Source: Flavobacteriales bacterium (lineage in GTDB: Bacteria > Bacteroidota > Bacteroidia > Flavobacteriales_D > Sanyastnellaceae). Taken from it: a stretch of 7,807 nt of DNA. Under the pieces are notes generated by a model. That model saw only the letters and a program-made list of their open reading frames with translations. It searched no databases and was not told the origin of the DNA. Positions 6,115-7,807 of the stretch are shown here, piece after piece (positions within the stretch are counted from its first letter, which is position 1; each line of letters opens with the position of its first letter). The position numbers were made by a program, and so were the translations under genes. The stretch is from NCBI GenBank assembly GCA_011524845.1, contig WTJL01000194.1, forward strand, positions 1 to 7,807, given 5' to 3'.

Positions 6115-7807
6115 GTGAAATTGGCGCTCGTCGGCAACCCCAACACGGGTAAATCCACCGTGTTTCAGCGACTCACTGGCAGGTCTGTGTCGGTGGGCAA
6201 CCTGGCGGGCGTCACTGTGGACACCGCCGTGGCCCCGTGCAAGCACAAGGGCGGGGAGTCGTGGACGCTTCACGACCTGCCCGGCATCTACAACCTGCAT
6301 GCCCAAAGCGACGATGGCCGCGTCACCGAGCGCACGTTGCTCGATCCACGCCACGCGCACCGGCCCGACGTGGTCATGCTCGTTGCGGACGCCAGCACGC
6401 TGCAGGGGCAGTTGTTCCTGATTCTGCAAGTGCGGGAACTGGGGGTGCCGTGCATGTTGCTCCTGAACGACATGCACACCACCGGCCCGTCGCGCTCCGA
6501 GCTCCGGAAGCAGGCGCGCGACCTCGAGCGCGACCTCGACATGCCCGTGCGCGTCATCAACGCCCTGGAAGACGACCCGGCCGACTGGGTCAAGGCCTGG
6601 GCGCCTTTGCTCGACGCCCCCAAGGCCTGTGCCGCCATCCGTGCCGTGCCCGACTCCATGGAGGAAGGCGTCCGCGCCCTGCGGCCGCATTTGCCCTCCA
6701 GCACGCCCGGACTGCTGTGCCATTTGCTTCGGATGCGGAGCGTCCCCGAGTGGCTCTCCGCGGACGCGCAACAGGCGTGGACCGCCGCGCGCGCAACCAT
6801 GGACAGCCCTGCGGCGATGCAGCTCGAAGAAGCGGGAGAACGCATGGCCCAAATCCAAGCCATCCTCCCCACCCCCGAGCCTTCCGTGGCCCCGGCCACG
6901 ACGCGTCGCTTGGACGACCTGCTGACCCATCCGGTGTGGGGGGTGCTGGGGTTTGGGCTCATCTTCTTTGTGATGTTCCAGGCGGTCTACAGCTGGGCCA
7001 CGGTGCCCACGGACCTGTTGGACGGCTGGATGGCGTCCGGCATCGACGCGGTCAACGGGGCGCTGCCCGACACGTGGTGGCGGAGCCTGTTGGTGGACGG
7101 TGCCTTGGCCGGCCTGGCGGGCATCTTCATTTTCTTGCCCCAAATCATGATCCTCTTTGGCTTCACGGCCTTGCTGGAACACAGCGGGGCGATGGCCCGT
7201 CTCGGCTACGTGGGGGACCGGTTCCTGCGCAAGCTCGGCCTCGGTGGCCGCAGCGCTGTGAGCCTTGTGGGAGGCATGGCCTGTGCCGTGCCTGCCGTGA
7301 TGGCGGCGCGCGCCCTGCCCGACCGTCGAGAGCGCCTTGTGACCATCCTCGTCACGCCCATGATGACGTGCTCGGCCCGACTTCCGGTCTACGCCTTTCT
7401 CATCGCGTTTGTGGTTCCGGACGGCACCGTCCTCGGCTTCAACCGCCAGGGCCTCTTTCTGTACGGACTGTACCTCGCGAGCACGGCGGCCACCCTTCTG
7501 ATGGCGTGGCTTCTCCACCGTCGCCTGCCGCAGAACGAGCAACGCCGCGAACTCGCCGAGGAGTGGCCGCCATACCGGCTCCCCAAGCTCACCCTCGTGG
7601 CAGGCAACATGGTCCGCCAAGGCGCCGTCTTTTTGCGGTCTGCCGGACAAGTCATCCTGATTCTGAGCGTGGTCTTGTGGGGCCTCGGCTTCTTTGGCTC
7701 AGGGTCCTTCGCCGAGCGCCAAGCCATGGACCCTGCCGAGCGTCTCGAAACAAGCGTCCTCGGCGCCATCGGAGACGCCATCGAACCCGTCGTCACCCCG
7801 CTCGGCT
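6115..7807 (+). CDS. feoB: Ferrous iron transporter FeoB, 3' partial
   Basis: FeoB is an inner-membrane Fe(II) importer with a cytosolic amino-terminal GTPase domain. The visible 564 codons hold the G domain, the helical linker domain and most of the membrane core; full FeoB proteins are usually about 650-770 residues, so the end is cut by the window. G1 is GNPNTGKST (7-15), the switch I block is VGNLAGVTVD (27-36, Thr34), and G3 is DLPG (54-57). At the G4 position the sequence is N118-D-M-H121 where the family normally has NxxD, and at G5 it is N149-A150 where SA is usual. The membrane part begins at HPVWG (272-276). It contains IFIFLPQIMILFGFTALLE, then GGMACAVPAVMAAR (386-399) with the conserved Cys390, and LVTPMMTCSARLPVYAFLI, all typical of the transporter core. 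GTG 6115 gives the normal start just before the G1 loop; GTG 6082 is an alternative. No feoA gene is seen upstream. Confidence 0.95.
   Translation, partial: MKLALVGNPNTGKSTVFQRLTGRSVSVGNLAGVTVDTAVAPCKHKGGESWTLHDLPGIYNLHAQSDDGRVTERTLLDPRHAHRPDVVMLVADASTLQGQLFLILQVRELGVPCMLLLNDMHTTGPSRSELRKQARDLERDLDMPVRVINALEDDPADWVKAWAPLLDAPKACAAIRAVPDSMEEGVRALRPHLPSSTPGLLCHLLRMRSVPEWLSADAQQAWTAARATMDSPAAMQLEEAGERMAQIQAILPTPEPSVAPATTRRLDDLLTHPVWGVLGFGLIFFVMFQAVYSWATVPTDLLDGWMASGIDAVNGALPDTWWRSLLVDGALAGLAGIFIFLPQIMILFGFTALLEHSGAMARLGYVGDRFLRKLGLGGRSAVSLVGGMACAVPAVMAARALPDRRERLVTILVTPMMTCSARLPVYAFLIAFVVPDGTVLGFNRQGLFLYGLYLASTAATLLMAWLLHRRLPQNEQRRELAEEWPPYRLPKLTLVAGNMVRQGAVFLRSAGQVILILSVVLWGLGFFGSGSFAERQAMDPAERLETSVLGAIGDAIEPVVTPLG

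Noticed and set aside
4995..6158. Antisense open frame of 387 codons opposite the EnvC-like gene, and a similar 372-codon one at 1003-2121.
   Set aside because: Both mirror confident + strand genes and show composition typical of antisense shadows, with no motifs.
7261..7311. Ala391 after Cys390 in the FeoB core where many FeoB proteins have Asn.
   Set aside because: I recall Cys-Ala-(Ile/Val)-Pro-Ala as common in Bacteroidota FeoB, so it is a lineage marker rather than an oddity.
6094..7650. Antisense open frame of 518 codons opposite feoB.
   Set aside because: The + strand carries clear FeoB motifs throughout; the antisense product is His/Gly/Arg/Gln-rich and low in plausible domain structure.

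Overview
The window is a GC-rich stretch (by eye well above 60% G+C, with mostly G/C third codon positions) in which every gene I can support reads on the + strand. It is almost fully coding and holds seven genes; the first is cut at its 5' end and the last at its 3' end. Protein content points to a member of the phylum Bacteroidota, probably on the Flavobacteriales side. The DUF4292-type lipoprotein is a Bacteroidota family. The order dut, sugar-nucleotidyltransferase, TPR protein, DUF4292 lipoprotein, EnvC/M23-like protein is one I recall from that group. The FeoB membrane core also carries the Cys-Ala-Val-Pro-Ala variant I associate with Bacteroidota. The high GC would be unusual for the better-known flavobacteria and suggests a less-studied, possibly uncultivated lineage. 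The assignment rests on recall of families, not on a search.

Layout: 1-609, end of an enoyl-CoA hydratase/isomerase (crotonase) gene; 606-1076, dUTPase (dut); 1081-2103, sugar-phosphate nucleotidyltransferase with a left-handed beta-helix-like tail; 2100-3839, TPR-repeat lipoprotein; 3836-4798, DUF4292 lipoprotein; 4776-6020, secreted coiled-coil protein with a degenerate M23 (LytM) domain, EnvC-like; 6021-6114, a 94-base gap; 6115-7807, amino-terminal three quarters of the ferrous iron transporter FeoB.

The first six genes are packed as one probable operon: three stop/start junctions overlap by 4 bases (ATGA or GTGA), one gap is 4 bases, and one junction overlaps by about 23 bases. None of the starts has a convincing Shine-Dalgarno sequence at normal spacing, which is ordinary for Bacteroidota; coupled translation is likely. 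The functions fall into a metabolic part (fatty acyl-CoA hydration, dUTP removal) and a cell-envelope part (nucleotide-sugar synthesis, two lipoproteins, a probable regulator of peptidoglycan cleavage). FeoB follows after the only real gap and may be a separate unit.

I found no tRNA, rRNA, CRISPR array, insertion sequence, phage gene or obvious terminator. I do not see a new multi-gene defence or mobile system here. The best leads are a FeoB G domain whose guanine-specificity motifs look altered, an EnvC-like protein lacking some metal/catalytic residues, and the poorly characterised envelope gene trio (TPR lipoprotein, DUF4292 lipoprotein, EnvC-like).
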